DNA from: Luteipulveratus flavus
Lineage (GTDB): Bacteria; Actinomycetota; Actinomycetes; Actinomycetales; Dermatophilaceae
Direction: 5' to 3' (one strand)
NCBI RefSeq assembly: GCF_029080175.1
Contig: NZ_JARFJC010000029.1
Length of the DNA: 64,000 nucleotides
Every line of letters starts with the position of its first letter. Position 1 is the stretch's first letter. Under the pieces are notes generated by a model. That model searched no databases. It was not told where the DNA came from and saw only the letters and a program-made list of their open reading frames with translations. The translations under genes and the position numbers were made by a program. Of the stretch, positions 16,157 through 24,950 are shown in pieces.

Positions 16157-19100
16157 TCAGCGCTTCGGCGACGGCGGCAGCGCACCCACCTCGGCCTGCG
16201 CCGACTCGCCGTGCCGCTCCTTCACGGCCTGCCAGGTGAAGGTGCGCAGGAGGTCCTCGCGGCCGTAGAACTGGTCCTCGATGAACGGGTAGACGCTGTA
16301 GGTCCAGATCCGCTGCAGCGCCTCGTCGTCCAGGCCCTCGGACATGAAGTGGCTGTGGCCGATCTGCAGGTGCGGACCACGCAGCGCCTGCCGCAGCTCG
16401 GCGTTGACCCGGTCGACCACCCCGGCGACCCAGGCCGGGCCTTCGTGCTTGGTGAGCCAGCGTCCGAGCAGGCCCTCCATCGGACCCTCGTGCGGCATGA
16501 ACGGCACGAAGTGGAAACGACGACGCAGCGCCGCGTCCACGAGGGCGATCGAGCGGTCGGCGGTGTTCATGGTGCCGATGAAGTACAGGTTCGGCGGGAG
16601 CTCGAAGCCTTCGTCCGGGCGGTAGGAGGTCATCACGCTCTGCGAGCGGTACTCCAGCAGGAACAGCAGCTCACCGAAGACCCGCGGCAGGTTCGCGCGG
16701 TTGATCTCGTCGATCAGCATGATGTGCGGCGTCGTCGGGTCGGCCTCGGCCGCCTCGACCAGCAGGGCCAGCGGGCCCTTGCGCAGCTCGTAGACCATCT
16801 GACCGCCGGCGTCCAGCCGCGGCCGGAAGCCCTCGAAGAAGTCCTCGTAGGAGGTCGAGGGGTGGAACTGCACCACGGCCCGTTTGGTGGAGCTCGGCTG
16901 CAGCGCCGCCGCGAGCCGCTGGGCCAGGTAGGTCTTACCGGTGCCGGGCGGGCCGTAGAAGATGATCTGTTTCTTGTCCTCCAGCAGGCCGTGCACCTCG
17001 CGCAGGAAGTCCTCGTCGACGAGCAGCTCGGCGGCCGCCTCGGCGATGAGGTCGCGCTCGGGGTCGGCGGCCGACTCACCCTGACGCAGCAGCCACAGCG
17101 CGAACTGCACCTGACCCCACGGGTCGCCCGGCAGCAGCGGCTCCAGCCGCGCCCGGAGCCGGTCGTTGGCGACCAGGTGCTGCTTGGCGCGCGACTGGCC
17201 GTCGGCGTCCGGCAGCTCGACGCCGAGCACCCGTGCCAGCGCGATCTTCCCGTCGGCGCCGCCGAGGGAGTAGATCGGCAGGAACCGGCCGGGATGGGTC
17301 ACCGCGAGCGCCTTCATCACGACGGCCTCGCCGAGGCCGGTGACGCCGCCCTCGGGCGAGAGGATCTGCTCGATCCGGTCCCGGTCGTCGTCCTCTCCCC
17401 ACAGCAGACTCTTCAGCCGGACCGCGAGGTCGTCCAGCTCGGCGGCGTCCATCGCGGCGAGGCGGGCGTTGAAGACCGAGTTGGTGCCGGGGTGGCCGTA
17501 CGCACGGCCGTTCAGCAGGCGACGGAAGGCGACCAGGTCGAAGGCGTCGAGTGCGGCGGGCTCGAGCGCCGCGGCGAGCGCGCGCCGCTGGTCCTGGTGC
17601 CAGGTGTCGCGCTCGGACGGGTAGGGCCGCTCGGCGACGAAACGCTCCAGCTGGGCCAGCAGGTCCAGGTCGAGCGGGCCGGTCGGCGTGGGCTCCTTGC
17701 CGCTCATCACCTCCACGAGCGGGGCGAGCGCCTTGACCGTCTCGATGATGTCGTCGGCGAAGTCCGCGCGGCCGAGCGCGTCGGGGTGTGACCACCAGCG
17801 GCCGACGAAGATGTCGCCGCCGGGGTAGGTGCGCTCCGCGGGGTGCACCCGGTCGGCGGAGGTGACCGGGCGGATCGTCAGGAACGTCATGTCGTCGGGC
17901 AGGAACCGCTCGACACGCTTGCCGATCTCCTCGTGACGCTGCGCGCTGCCCTGGCCGTCCCACCCGGAGTGCAGACCGACGGCCACACCCGAGCGGGTGA
18001 GCCACATCCGAAAGCCCGGCGCGCTGGTACCGCCGGGCAGCGCCCAGGTGGAGTGCGCGTCGACCCGGTACGGGGCGTCCTTGGAGATACCGGTACGGGC
18101 CTGCAGGTTGGTCTCGTGCAGCCGCAGGCCGGTCGCCTCCATGAGAGGGCCGAGCAGTGAACGCACCGACAGCGTCGCGGCACCGCGCAGCTGCAGGGCC
18201 AGGCCGGCGGCCCGCGCCTCCTCGCCCGGGCTGGGGTAGCCGGTGCCCGGGTGGTAGTCCATGAAGAGGGAGCCGGCCTCCTCGCAGATCTCCGGCATGG
18301 CCGTGCCGAGCCCGACGAAGGGCTGGCGGGAGGCGAGGTAGCCGACGACCCACTCGACGCGACGGGGGTCGTCCGGCTCGAGCGCGTGGCACAGCTCGGC
18401 GTAGGCGATGTAGCGCTCGGCGTGCGTCAGGTGCCGGCCCATCCAGCCCAGCGTCTGGAAGGTGTCGGCCCCCTGCGGCCACAGCGCCGGCCAGGTGGAC
18501 CCGCCGTCGGTCGACCAGAACACCGACAGGACCGTCGGGATCCGCGAGGCGTCCGGGCCACCGCTGCCGATGAACTCCTGGACGGCCCGGATGCGGGTCG
18601 CCGCCTGCTCCTCGTCCTCCGGGGTCAGCGTGACGTCGACCAGCAGGTCGGCGAGGTCCCGCTCCCGACCGGACGTGTGCGCCATCAGCTGCCCCAGCCA
18701 CGTCGGAGCGGTCTGGCTGAGCGCGGAGTACGGGCCGGGCCGACGCGACCAGACCGAGGCCTGCTCGACGAACGCCTGGACGTCGCGGGTCAGCGCGAGC
18801 TCCTTGAGGATCGCGCGCGCCTCCTCGTCACGCTCGGCGCGGTGGTTCTCCCCCGCCTGTAGGAGCGTCTGCGCCGCTGGGTCGGCCTTGACCGTCTCGC
18901 AGACCAGCTCGTACGTGGTCTTCCAGCGCTTGATGTCGAGCTGGCGCTGCGGGTTCGGGCGCGACGCGTGATGGGTGCTCTTGACCGCGAAGCCGATGTC
19001 GTGGAGGTGGCCGGCGACCGCGCTCAGGTCGTTTGGCATCGACAGCGGCGTCAGCGCGCCGAACTCCGGGCGCGCGAAGCCGTGCGCTGCCGCGGTCAGT

Positions 19101-19252
19101 GCGGGGACGTCGTAGGGCCGACCCTCGTGGACCAGCAGATGCTCGTCGGTCGGACTGAAACCGTACGAATCGAGGAATGCCCCTCGCCCCTGTGCGTCGA
19201 ACTCGTTGATGGCTGCGAGCACGTCGTCTCGCGTGATGTCGGCCAGGGCCAC
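16157..19252 (-). CDS. mcrB: McrB-like AAA+ GTPase/ATPase of a type IV restriction locus
   Basis: A 1031-residue protein. The C-terminal third is an McrB-type AAA+ domain: Walker A GPPGTGKT at residues 767-774, the McrB signature HPSTSYEDFFEGFRP, Walker B MLIDEINRANLPRVFGEL from 845, and the sensor/arginine segment TMNTADRSIALVDAALRRRF. McrB normally hydrolyses GTP to translocate DNA and activate McrC. The N-terminal 640 residues are long and unlike the E. coli methylcytosine reader; they presumably hold the target-recognition domain and resemble nothing I can name. GTG at 19252 is chosen because CGGAG lies 9 nt upstream and the frame further upstream overlaps a divergent gene. It runs divergently from the 221-residue gene, with 84 bp between starts. 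Confidence 0.85.
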   Translation of the reverse strand: MALADITRDDVLAAINEFDAQGRGAFLDSYGFSPTDEHLLVHEGRPYDVPALTAAAHGFARPEFGALTPLSMPNDLSAVAGHLHDIGFAVKSTHHASRPNPQRQLDIKRWKTTYELVCETVKADPAAQTLLQAGENHRAERDEEARAILKELALTRDVQAFVEQASVWSRRPGPYSALSQTAPTWLGQLMAHTSGRERDLADLLVDVTLTPEDEEQAATRIRAVQEFIGSGGPDASRIPTVLSVFWSTDGGSTWPALWPQGADTFQTLGWMGRHLTHAERYIAYAELCHALEPDDPRRVEWVVGYLASRQPFVGLGTAMPEICEEAGSLFMDYHPGTGYPSPGEEARAAGLALQLRGAATLSVRSLLGPLMEATGLRLHETNLQARTGISKDAPYRVDAHSTWALPGGTSAPGFRMWLTRSGVAVGLHSGWDGQGSAQRHEEIGKRVERFLPDDMTFLTIRPVTSADRVHPAERTYPGGDIFVGRWWSHPDALGRADFADDIIETVKALAPLVEVMSGKEPTPTGPLDLDLLAQLERFVAERPYPSERDTWHQDQRRALAAALEPAALDAFDLVAFRRLLNGRAYGHPGTNSVFNARLAAMDAAELDDLAVRLKSLLWGEDDDRDRIEQILSPEGGVTGLGEAVVMKALAVTHPGRFLPIYSLGGADGKIALARVLGVELPDADGQSRAKQHLVANDRLRARLEPLLPGDPWGQVQFALWLLRQGESAADPERDLIAEAAAELLVDEDFLREVHGLLEDKKQIIFYGPPGTGKTYLAQRLAAALQPSSTKRAVVQFHPSTSYEDFFEGFRPRLDAGGQMVYELRKGPLALLVEAAEADPTTPHIMLIDEINRANLPRVFGELLFLLEYRSQSVMTSYRPDEGFELPPNLYFIGTMNTADRSIALVDAALRRRFHFVPFMPHEGPMEGLLGRWLTKHEGPAWVAGVVDRVNAELRQALRGPHLQIGHSHFMSEGLDDEALQRIWTYSVYPFIEDQFYGREDLLRTFTWQAVKERHGESAQAEVGALPPSPKR

Positions 19253-19336
19253 AGCAGTGCACTCCGATGGAAGATCAAGGGGGGTTGGTCGCCTAGGCTC
19301 ACCAGCGTATGTGATGTGACTCAGGAGTATGACGGA

Positions 19337-20002
19337 GTGTGGCAAGTGGACGTAAAGCCTTCTCGGGGACGCTACTTCGGCGGCACCTTCCCGCCTGACA
19401 CGGTGACGTTCGCCGGCGCGATCGCCCTGAAGGTGGCGACCGGCGTCGACACGCGCGAGGCCCTCGTCGCGGGCTTCAGCGAGATCGGCGCGGAGATGAG
19501 CTCCTACTTCCCGGAGCCGGCCATGGACGGGGCCGACGTCGAGCGCCTCGTCGACCTGGTGATCCGGGACCACAACGCGCAGGTCACCAGTGCCTCGCGT
19601 GACGCCATCGCGCTGCTGGACGCGTTCCACGCCATGAGCATCCGCGGCATCGTCTACTCCTTCGCCGAGGCCGGTGACACTCAGACCGCGCTGGAGGACA
19701 TCGGCGACTCCGCTCGCGAGCTGGTGGAGCACGGCGTCGGCGTGCGCGGCTACTGCTTCGCCCACGCCGTCGACACCGACGAGCTGATCATGAACGGCCA
19801 GCTCGCCCTGGGCTACGGCATCTTCGCCGAGTCGGGCAGCATGCCCGAGGAGATCGGCCGGGACATCGCGCAGGTCCTGCGCGAGCACGGCCTCACCGTC
19901 CGGCCGCACCTGTCGGCCGAGCAGCGCCTGATCGTCGGCCCGATGGTCTACGAGCTCCCGTACGAAGGCATGGACATCCCGGCGCCGGACGAGGAGCTCT
20001 AG
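19337..20002 (+). CDS. Uncharacterised protein next to mcrBC (resembles DUF6891)
   Basis: A 221-residue soluble protein starting at GTG 19337, with AGGAG 9 nt upstream. The C-terminal half reads RGIVYSFAEAGDT, then GYCFAHAVDTDELIMNGQLA, GYGIF, EEIGRDIAQVLREHGLTV. That order of elements recalls the actinobacterial DUF6891 family (RGI, GYVFxHxxDT, LxYG, IGREVVAxLxxAGLTV), but this is recognition by eye and the family has no known function. It is divergent from mcrB across an 84-bp promoter region and convergent, with a 4-bp stop overlap, with the 142-residue gene. A link to the restriction locus is only positional. Confidence 0.7.
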   Translation: MWQVDVKPSRGRYFGGTFPPDTVTFAGAIALKVATGVDTREALVAGFSEIGAEMSSYFPEPAMDGADVERLVDLVIRDHNAQVTSASRDAIALLDAFHAMSIRGIVYSFAEAGDTQTALEDIGDSARELVEHGVGVRGYCFAHAVDTDELIMNGQLALGYGIFAESGSMPEEIGRDIAQVLREHGLTVRPHLSAEQRLIVGPMVYELPYEGMDIPAPDEEL

Positions 20003-20427
20003 GCCGAGCGGGGCAACGGCTCCGGGAGGCGCACGATGTCGCCGTGCGTCACGACGTACGTCGCGAGCAGGCGGGCCTCGGCCTGGACGGCGAGGTCGAT
20101 GACCGCCTGGTGCCAGGCCCGGTCGCTGTCGCTGATCGCGCTGTAGCCGGCGCGCGCGACCGCGACGACGAGGCTGCGAACACCCGCCGCGTCGAGCACT
20201 CCCGCGAGGCGGGGCAGGACCGCGCCGGCCTCGACGCTGTGGTCCACGCCGCCGAGGGTGAGCGCGAGCGGCTGGATCAGCCGCGCGTGCTCGTCGCACA
20301 GCAGCAGGAAGATGCATCCCGCCTCTCGTTCCTCGGCGCCGATGTAGGCCTCCAGTGCGGCGGTCGCGTGGTCCGGGTCGTCCAGGGGGCGATCACCGCA
20401 GGGGTCGGGACGGTCGTCGAGTCTCAT
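19999..20427 (-). CDS. Hypothetical protein, 142 residues
   Basis: The first 25 residues are Asp/Pro-rich. A compact domain follows with two hydrophobic strands (CIFLLLCDE near 40, SLVVAVARAGY near 87) and the segment SDSDRAWHQAVID. Similar actinobacterial proteins exist without assigned function; I cannot place it in a named family. The stop overlaps that of the 221-residue gene on the other strand. The start faces the P450 gene across 91 bp that contain an operator-like palindrome, so the two may share regulation. Confidence 0.7.
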   Translation of the reverse strand: MRLDDRPDPCGDRPLDDPDHATAALEAYIGAEEREAGCIFLLLCDEHARLIQPLALTLGGVDHSVEAGAVLPRLAGVLDAAGVRSLVVAVARAGYSAISDSDRAWHQAVIDLAVQAEARLLATYVVTHGDIVRLPEPLPRSA

Positions 20428-20486
20428 GCCCGCAGCGTGGCCGATCTGCTCGGGACGCCTCGGCGGTTGTCCACAGCCGCTACGGT

Positions 20487-20498
20487 CTACATCTGTAG
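20487..20498. promoter_or_regulatory. TACA-N2-TGTA operator in front of the P450 gene
   Basis: CTACATCTGTAG is a perfect 5+5 inverted repeat with a 2-bp centre and contains TACA-N2-TGTA, the core recognised by BlaI/CopY/MecI family repressors. It lies 20 bp upstream of the P450 ATG. A weak -35 (TTGTCC, 20467-20472) sits at a plausible distance from a -10 that would overlap the palindrome. No BlaI-family gene is in this window, so the regulator would act from elsewhere. Confidence 0.5.
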
Positions 20499-20518
20499 TG
20501 GACCGTGAGGAGCGTCAC

Positions 20519-22003
20519 ATGTCGAGCAACTGGCCGCATCTGGACCTGCCCCACCCGCCGGGACGTCGTCCGGTCATCGGCGACCTGCTGACCGTCCGGC
20601 CGCCGCGACCCCTGCAGAACCTGCTCCTCGCCGGCGAGGGCCTCGGTCCGATCTTCGAGATCCGCCTCGCCCGCCAGAAGATGGTCTTCGTCCAGGACAC
20701 CGCGCTGGCCCGGGAGCTGTGCGACGAGTCGCGGTTCGAGAAGAAGCTCCCGCCCGGCCTGGTCGCCCTGCGGGAGAGCGCCGGCGACGGGCTGTTCACC
20801 GCGTACTCGGACGAGCCGAGCTGGTCGCTGGCGCACGACCTGCTGCGGCCGGCGTTCACCAAGGAGGCCATGCGGCGCTACCACGACGTCATGAACGCGG
20901 TGTGCGACGAGCTCATCACCTACTGGGACGCCCAGGACGGGCCGGTCGACGTCTCCCCCGCGCTGACCAAGATGACGCTGGAGACGATCGGCCGGACGTC
21001 GTTCAGCACCACTTTCGACTCCTTCGCCAGCGCCCAGGAGCATCCGTTCGTGACCGCGATGGTCCAGTCGCTGCGCCGGGGCCAGCGGCGCGGCGCCCTC
21101 GCCGCTCTCCCCGGCGGGTCGCTCCTGCTGCGCCGGGGTGCCAAGGCGTTCGAGCAGCACCGGGCGTACGTCGCGACCACGCTGGACGGGATCGTCCGGT
21201 CACGGATCGCCGACGCCGACAGCTCCACCAGCGACCTGCTCGGCCTGATGCTGCACTCCGCGCACGAGCAGTCCGGCGAGCGGCTGGACCCGGTCAACAT
21301 CCGGTTCCAGATCAACACCTTCCTCGTCGCCGGGCACGAGACCACCTCGGGCGCCCTGTCCTTCGCGCTGCACTTCATGACGCGGGACCCGGCCGTCCTC
21401 GCCCGGGCGCAGGCGGAGGTCGACGCCGTCCTCGGGTCCGACCCCACCGCCGTCCCGGCGTACGAGCAGGTCGCCAAGCTGCGGTACGTCCGCCGTTGCC
21501 TGGACGAGGCGCTGCGGCTGTGGCCGACCGCGCCCGCCTTCACGCGCGGCCCGCGGACCAGCACGGTGCTCGGCGGCCGCTACCCGATGCGGTCGGACGA
21601 CTGGGCGACCGTCCTGATCCCGGCGGTCCATCGCGACCCGCAGGTATGGGGCGAGGCGGCGGAGACGTACGACCCGGACCACTTCCTGCCGGCGCGGGTG
21701 CGGGCCCGCCCGGCGCACACCTACTTCCCCTTCGGCGTCGGCGAGCGCGCCTGCATCGGTCGGCAGTTCGCCTTGCACGAGGCGGTGCTCGTGCTCGCCC
21801 GGCTGCTGCACCGCTACGACATGACGCCCGATCCCGACTACGAGCTCGAGGTGTCCGAACGGCTCACGCTGATGCCGGTCGCCTTCCGGCTCGGGCTGAG
21901 CCGCCGGACGCCGGGAGGTGGCGAAGCCTCACCCGCCGTCGAGCCCGAGCCAGAGGTCGCCGAGGCGGGCCGGGCGGGGTGCCCGGTCGCTCACTCCGCC
22001 TGA
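20519..22003 (+). CDS. Cytochrome P450, CYP102/BM3-like haem domain without reductase
   Basis: A 494-residue P450. Long stretches match the haem domain of P450 BM3: the I-helix as FLVAGHETTSGALSFAL (about 266-282), DEALRLWPTAPAF around the ExxR motif, and the haem loop FPFGVGERACIGRQFALHEA with the thiolate Cys near residue 412. CYP102 enzymes hydroxylate fatty acids and normally carry a fused FMN/FAD reductase; here the protein ends about 75 residues after the cysteine with an acidic tail and CPVAHSA, so separate redox partners are needed. No ferredoxin or reductase is adjacent. GTGAGGAG 6 nt before the ATG fixes the start. Confidence 0.9.
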   Translation: MSSNWPHLDLPHPPGRRPVIGDLLTVRPPRPLQNLLLAGEGLGPIFEIRLARQKMVFVQDTALARELCDESRFEKKLPPGLVALRESAGDGLFTAYSDEPSWSLAHDLLRPAFTKEAMRRYHDVMNAVCDELITYWDAQDGPVDVSPALTKMTLETIGRTSFSTTFDSFASAQEHPFVTAMVQSLRRGQRRGALAALPGGSLLLRRGAKAFEQHRAYVATTLDGIVRSRIADADSSTSDLLGLMLHSAHEQSGERLDPVNIRFQINTFLVAGHETTSGALSFALHFMTRDPAVLARAQAEVDAVLGSDPTAVPAYEQVAKLRYVRRCLDEALRLWPTAPAFTRGPRTSTVLGGRYPMRSDDWATVLIPAVHRDPQVWGEAAETYDPDHFLPARVRARPAHTYFPFGVGERACIGRQFALHEAVLVLARLLHRYDMTPDPDYELEVSERLTLMPVAFRLGLSRRTPGGGEASPAVEPEPEVAEAGRAGCPVAHSA

Positions 22004-22030
22004 CGACCGGGTGAGTCCGACGTGTCGCCG

Positions 22031-22915
22031 CTACTCGCACGCCGAGCCGTCGTGGTCGCGGTCGAGCGCGTCGCGGTAGCCGGGGTCACCCGGGTGCAGC
22101 GGCGCCTTGCCTGCGTCGCGGACCGCCGTGCAGTTCGCGTAGTAGACGTCGCCACCGCCCACCAGCGGACGCGGCGCGACGGTGGGCTGCGCCTCGCGTG
22201 CACCACCGCCGTACGGCTCGCAGGCGACGCCGTCGCCGTCACGGTCGAGGCCGGCACGGAAGCCGGGGTCGCCGCGGTGCAGCGGAGCCTTCCCAGCGGC
22301 CCGCACCGCGGCGCAGCCGGCGTAGTGAACCCCTGCGGGCTGCCGGGGCGCAGCCTCTGGCACGAGTGGGGCGACCCGCGTGGCCGAGGTCGTGACGTGC
22401 TGCTTCGGCCGGGAGGTGGGACGAGGCGGTGACGTACGCCGGGGGGTCGGTGTGGCGGGCGCCGGCGACGTCTGCTGTGCACTCTTCGCCGGCGGTGCGC
22501 TCTGGACCGGTTCAGCGGCCGACGTCGTCGCGGCGGGCGGTGCCGACGGGCTGGGCGTTGCGGCGGCCGGCGTCGCGGTGCCGGACAGAGGTTGCGCGTT
22601 CCGGAGGGGGCGGTCGTCCCCATTCGCGGCGTGACCCGCCGCAGCCAGCATCAGCACGACGGCCAGGACGGCGAACCGCTTGCGCTGCCACCATGGTCGA
22701 CCCGCGGACGCGAGCTCTTGGGCGCCGGGACCGCCGCTCGTCGCGGCTGCCTGCTCCGGGACGACCGTCGTCGCCCACGCGCTCGTCCTCGGGTCCCCCG
22801 TGGGCTGATCCGCCCACGGGCGGGTGGCTGCGGTCCACCGGCCCCCGTCCCAGTAGCGCAGCTGGTGTGCATCGTGCGGGTCGGCGTACCAACCCGGAAC
22901 AGGCATCGTCGACAT
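22031..22915 (-). CDS. DUF2510 and double excalibur-domain membrane protein
   Basis: A 294-residue protein with DUF2510 at the N-terminus (PVPGWYADPHDAHQLRYWDG, residues 5-24), a transmembrane segment near 80-95 (FAVLAVVLMLAAAG), a long Pro/Thr/Ser/Ala linker likely to cross the cell wall, and two excalibur calcium-binding repeats, DRDGDGVACE (about 233-242) and DRDHDGSACE at the very end. Each repeat carries the Asp-rich calcium loop and a Cys pair. The layout suggests a cytoplasmic N-terminus and an extracellular tandem calcium-binding module. Ligand or partner is unknown. The ATG at 22915 is preceded by a G-rich stretch. Confidence 0.85.
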   Translation of the reverse strand: MSTMPVPGWYADPHDAHQLRYWDGGRWTAATRPWADQPTGDPRTSAWATTVVPEQAAATSGGPGAQELASAGRPWWQRKRFAVLAVVLMLAAAGHAANGDDRPLRNAQPLSGTATPAAATPSPSAPPAATTSAAEPVQSAPPAKSAQQTSPAPATPTPRRTSPPRPTSRPKQHVTTSATRVAPLVPEAAPRQPAGVHYAGCAAVRAAGKAPLHRGDPGFRAGLDRDGDGVACEPYGGGAREAQPTVAPRPLVGGGDVYYANCTAVRDAGKAPLHPGDPGYRDALDRDHDGSACE

Positions 22916-23052
22916 GACGAAGTCCCCCCAGTCGTGTGCGGTGCTGCCGGTCCCCCGATGGCAGATCACTCACCGTACGGCGCTGTCAGCGCAGCGCTCG
23001 GTCGTTCACGCCTTTCGTGCGCAGCGTGAACCGGTCCGCAAGAACTGCCGCG

Positions 23053-24252
23053 TCAGGCGATGGAGCGCAGGCGGATGGTCTCCGGCATCTGCCGCAGCTC
23101 GGCCAGCACCTCGTCCGACAGGCCCTGGGAGACATCCGTGACGACGTACCCGGCGTGGCCGTGCGTCCCGAGCATCTGGCCGTCGATGTTGACGCCGTGC
23201 TCGGCCAGCACGCTGTTGACCTTCGCGAGCACACCGGGCGTGTTGGTGTGGAAGTGCATGAGCCGGGAGCCCTCGCTGCGCGGCGGCACGTTGAGCGAGG
23301 GAAGATTGACGTTCAGCGTGGTGCTGCCCTGCTGGACGTAGTCCCGCAGCTTGGTGGCGACGAACCGGCCGATGTCCTCCTGCGCCTCCTCGGTCGAGCC
23401 GCCGATGTGCGGGGTGAGCACGACGTTGGGGATGCCCTGCAGCGGCGACTCGAACGCGTCGCCACGCTTCTTCGGCTCCACCGGGAAGACGTCCACCGAC
23501 GCACCGGCGATGTGACCGCTCAGGAGGTTCTCGCGCAGCGCCTCGTAGTCGACGACGAACCCGCGCGAGAGGTTCAAGAAGAGCGACCGCGGGCGCATCC
23601 GGGCGAACTGCTCGGCCCCGAAGAAGCCGGCGTTGCGGTCGCGTCCGTCGACGTGCAGGGTCACGACCTCGGCGACCTCCAGCAGCTCGTTCAGGCTGGA
23701 GCAGCGGCGGGCGTTGCCGAGCGCGAGCTTGTCGTCGGTGTCGTAGAAGTAGACCTGCAGGCCCAGCATCTCCGCCACGACCGAGAGCTGGGAGCCGATG
23801 TTGCCGTACCCCACGATGCCGAGCCGGCGACCGCGGATCTCGTGGCTGCCGGTGGCGTTCTTCTCCCACACCCCGTCGTGCAGCGCCCGGTCCTTCTCGG
23901 TGAGCCGCCGCGCCATGACGATGATCTCGGCGATCGCCAGCTCCACCACCGAGCGGGTGTTGGAGAAGGGCGCGTTGAACGCGACGATGCCGCGCTCGGC
24001 CGCGTCCGACAGCGCGATCTGGTTGGTCCCGATGCAGAACGCCCCGATCGCCTGCAGGCTCGGGGCATGGGCGAGCACCCGTGGCGTGATCTCGGTCTTG
24101 GACCGGATGCCGACCATGTCGATGCCGTCCAGGGCGGCGATCAGCTCGTCCTCGTCCAGGGCACCGGCGTGCGTCTTCACGTCGATGCCGGCGTCGGTCA
24201 GCAGCGTCTCCGCCAACGGGTGCACGTTCTCCAGCAGCAAGGCCTTCACCAC
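23053..24252 (-). CDS. serA: D-3-phosphoglycerate dehydrogenase
   Basis: A 399-residue SerA of the E. coli-like type, catalysing the first step of serine synthesis from 3-phosphoglycerate with NAD. The catalytic domain shows GAFCIGTNQI, the dinucleotide fold GIVGYGNIGSQ (about 145-155), and TPHIGGSTEEAQ with the catalytic His near 282. A C-terminal ACT domain (HTNTPGVLAKVNSVLAEHGV onward) would bind serine for feedback inhibition. The start is a GTG-GTG pair at 24252/24249 without a clear ribosome site. Many actinobacteria instead have a longer SerA with an intervening domain; this one lacks it. Confidence 0.93.
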   Translation of the reverse strand: MVKALLLENVHPLAETLLTDAGIDVKTHAGALDEDELIAALDGIDMVGIRSKTEITPRVLAHAPSLQAIGAFCIGTNQIALSDAAERGIVAFNAPFSNTRSVVELAIAEIIVMARRLTEKDRALHDGVWEKNATGSHEIRGRRLGIVGYGNIGSQLSVVAEMLGLQVYFYDTDDKLALGNARRCSSLNELLEVAEVVTLHVDGRDRNAGFFGAEQFARMRPRSLFLNLSRGFVVDYEALRENLLSGHIAGASVDVFPVEPKKRGDAFESPLQGIPNVVLTPHIGGSTEEAQEDIGRFVATKLRDYVQQGSTTLNVNLPSLNVPPRSEGSRLMHFHTNTPGVLAKVNSVLAEHGVNIDGQMLGTHGHAGYVVTDVSQGLSDEVLAELRQMPETIRLRSIA

Positions 24253-24315
24253 CCCATCTTCGCAAGCCCGGCGGGGACCGCGGCAAACGTGTCCGTTCTG
24301 CGGTCCGCCGGGCGC

Positions 24316-24921
24316 TCAGCGCAGGGCCAGCAGGGCGCGCAGCGCCTCGCTGCAGTGCTCCACCAGCTCGGACGAGGGCGTGCGCCGCTGCGGCGCGGCC
24401 TCGCTCCACTGCAGGGCACGGTCCTCGACGTAGGCGACCCACCCGTGCACGACCGGCGCCTGCGCCTCCGGCAGCTCCAGCGCGGACGCGACCAGGCGCG
24501 CCACCGCCATCCGCAGCCCGAGCGCGAGGTCCTCGTCGCCGCCGACCGGGCCACGGCCGTGCACCAGCGCCAGGTAGGACTCGCGGCGCCGGCCGATCTG
24601 CTCGACGTACCGGTGGAGCAGCTGCTCGAGCGCGGCGTCGCCGCTCACGCCGTCGTCCGGGGCGATGGTGCGCAGCACCCGGCGCCCGGCGGCCGCGACG
24701 ACGGCGGCGTAGAAGTCGTTCTTCGTCGGGAAGTAGTGGAACAGCAGACCGCGGGAGATGCCCGCCTCGGCGGCGACCTCGTCGATCGGCAGGTCCTGGA
24801 TCGGCCGCTCGACCAGCCGGCGCAGACCGATCCCCACCAGCTGGCGCCGACGCTCGTCCGGGCTCAGACGACTGCGCGCGCGACCAGCACTCGGGACCGA
24901 TTCCTGCATGTTATTGAGCAT
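24316..24921 (-). CDS. TetR family transcriptional regulator
   Basis: A 201-residue TetR repressor. The N-terminal helix-turn-helix is clear: DEVAAEAGISRGLLFHYFPTKNDFYAAV (given here by its parts AAEAGISRGLL and FHYFPTKNDF, residues 47-72). The C-terminal ligand domain is unremarkable. It is divergent from the acyl-CoA dehydrogenase operon and almost certainly controls it, and itself, through the palindrome at 24914-24928, which overlaps its own first codons. An alternative ATG at 24909 (MQESVP) would leave the operator outside the coding region. Confidence 0.9.
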   Translation of the reverse strand: MLNNMQESVPSAGRARSRLSPDERRRQLVGIGLRRLVERPIQDLPIDEVAAEAGISRGLLFHYFPTKNDFYAAVVAAAGRRVLRTIAPDDGVSGDAALEQLLHRYVEQIGRRRESYLALVHGRGPVGGDEDLALGLRMAVARLVASALELPEAQAPVVHGWVAYVEDRALQWSEAAPQRRTPSSELVEHCSEALRALLALR

Positions 24922-24928
24922 TGCTCAA
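24914..24928. promoter_or_regulatory. TetR operator overlapping a leaderless promoter
   Basis: TTGAGCATTGCTCAA is a perfect 7+7 inverted repeat around one base. Its left half doubles as the -35 (TTGAGC, 24914-24919) for the rightward operon; a -10 TACGGT follows after 17 bp (24937-24942), only 8 bp before the acyl-CoA dehydrogenase ATG at 24951. The transcript would therefore be nearly leaderless, matching the absence of a Shine-Dalgarno. The site also covers the TetR start, so one bound repressor could block both directions. Confidence 0.7.
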
Positions 24929-24950
24929 CACGTGGGCTACGGTCAACGCC

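Noticed and set aside
19253..20317. N-terminal extension of mcrB by about 350 codons
   Set aside because: It would run antisense to the 221-residue gene and partly over the 142-residue gene, and looks like shadow sequence; a GTG with a ribosome site at 19252 is better.
20426..20518. Upstream start for the P450 gene
   Set aside because: It passes through the promoter and operator and overlaps the divergent gene; the ATG at 20519 has a strong Shine-Dalgarno.
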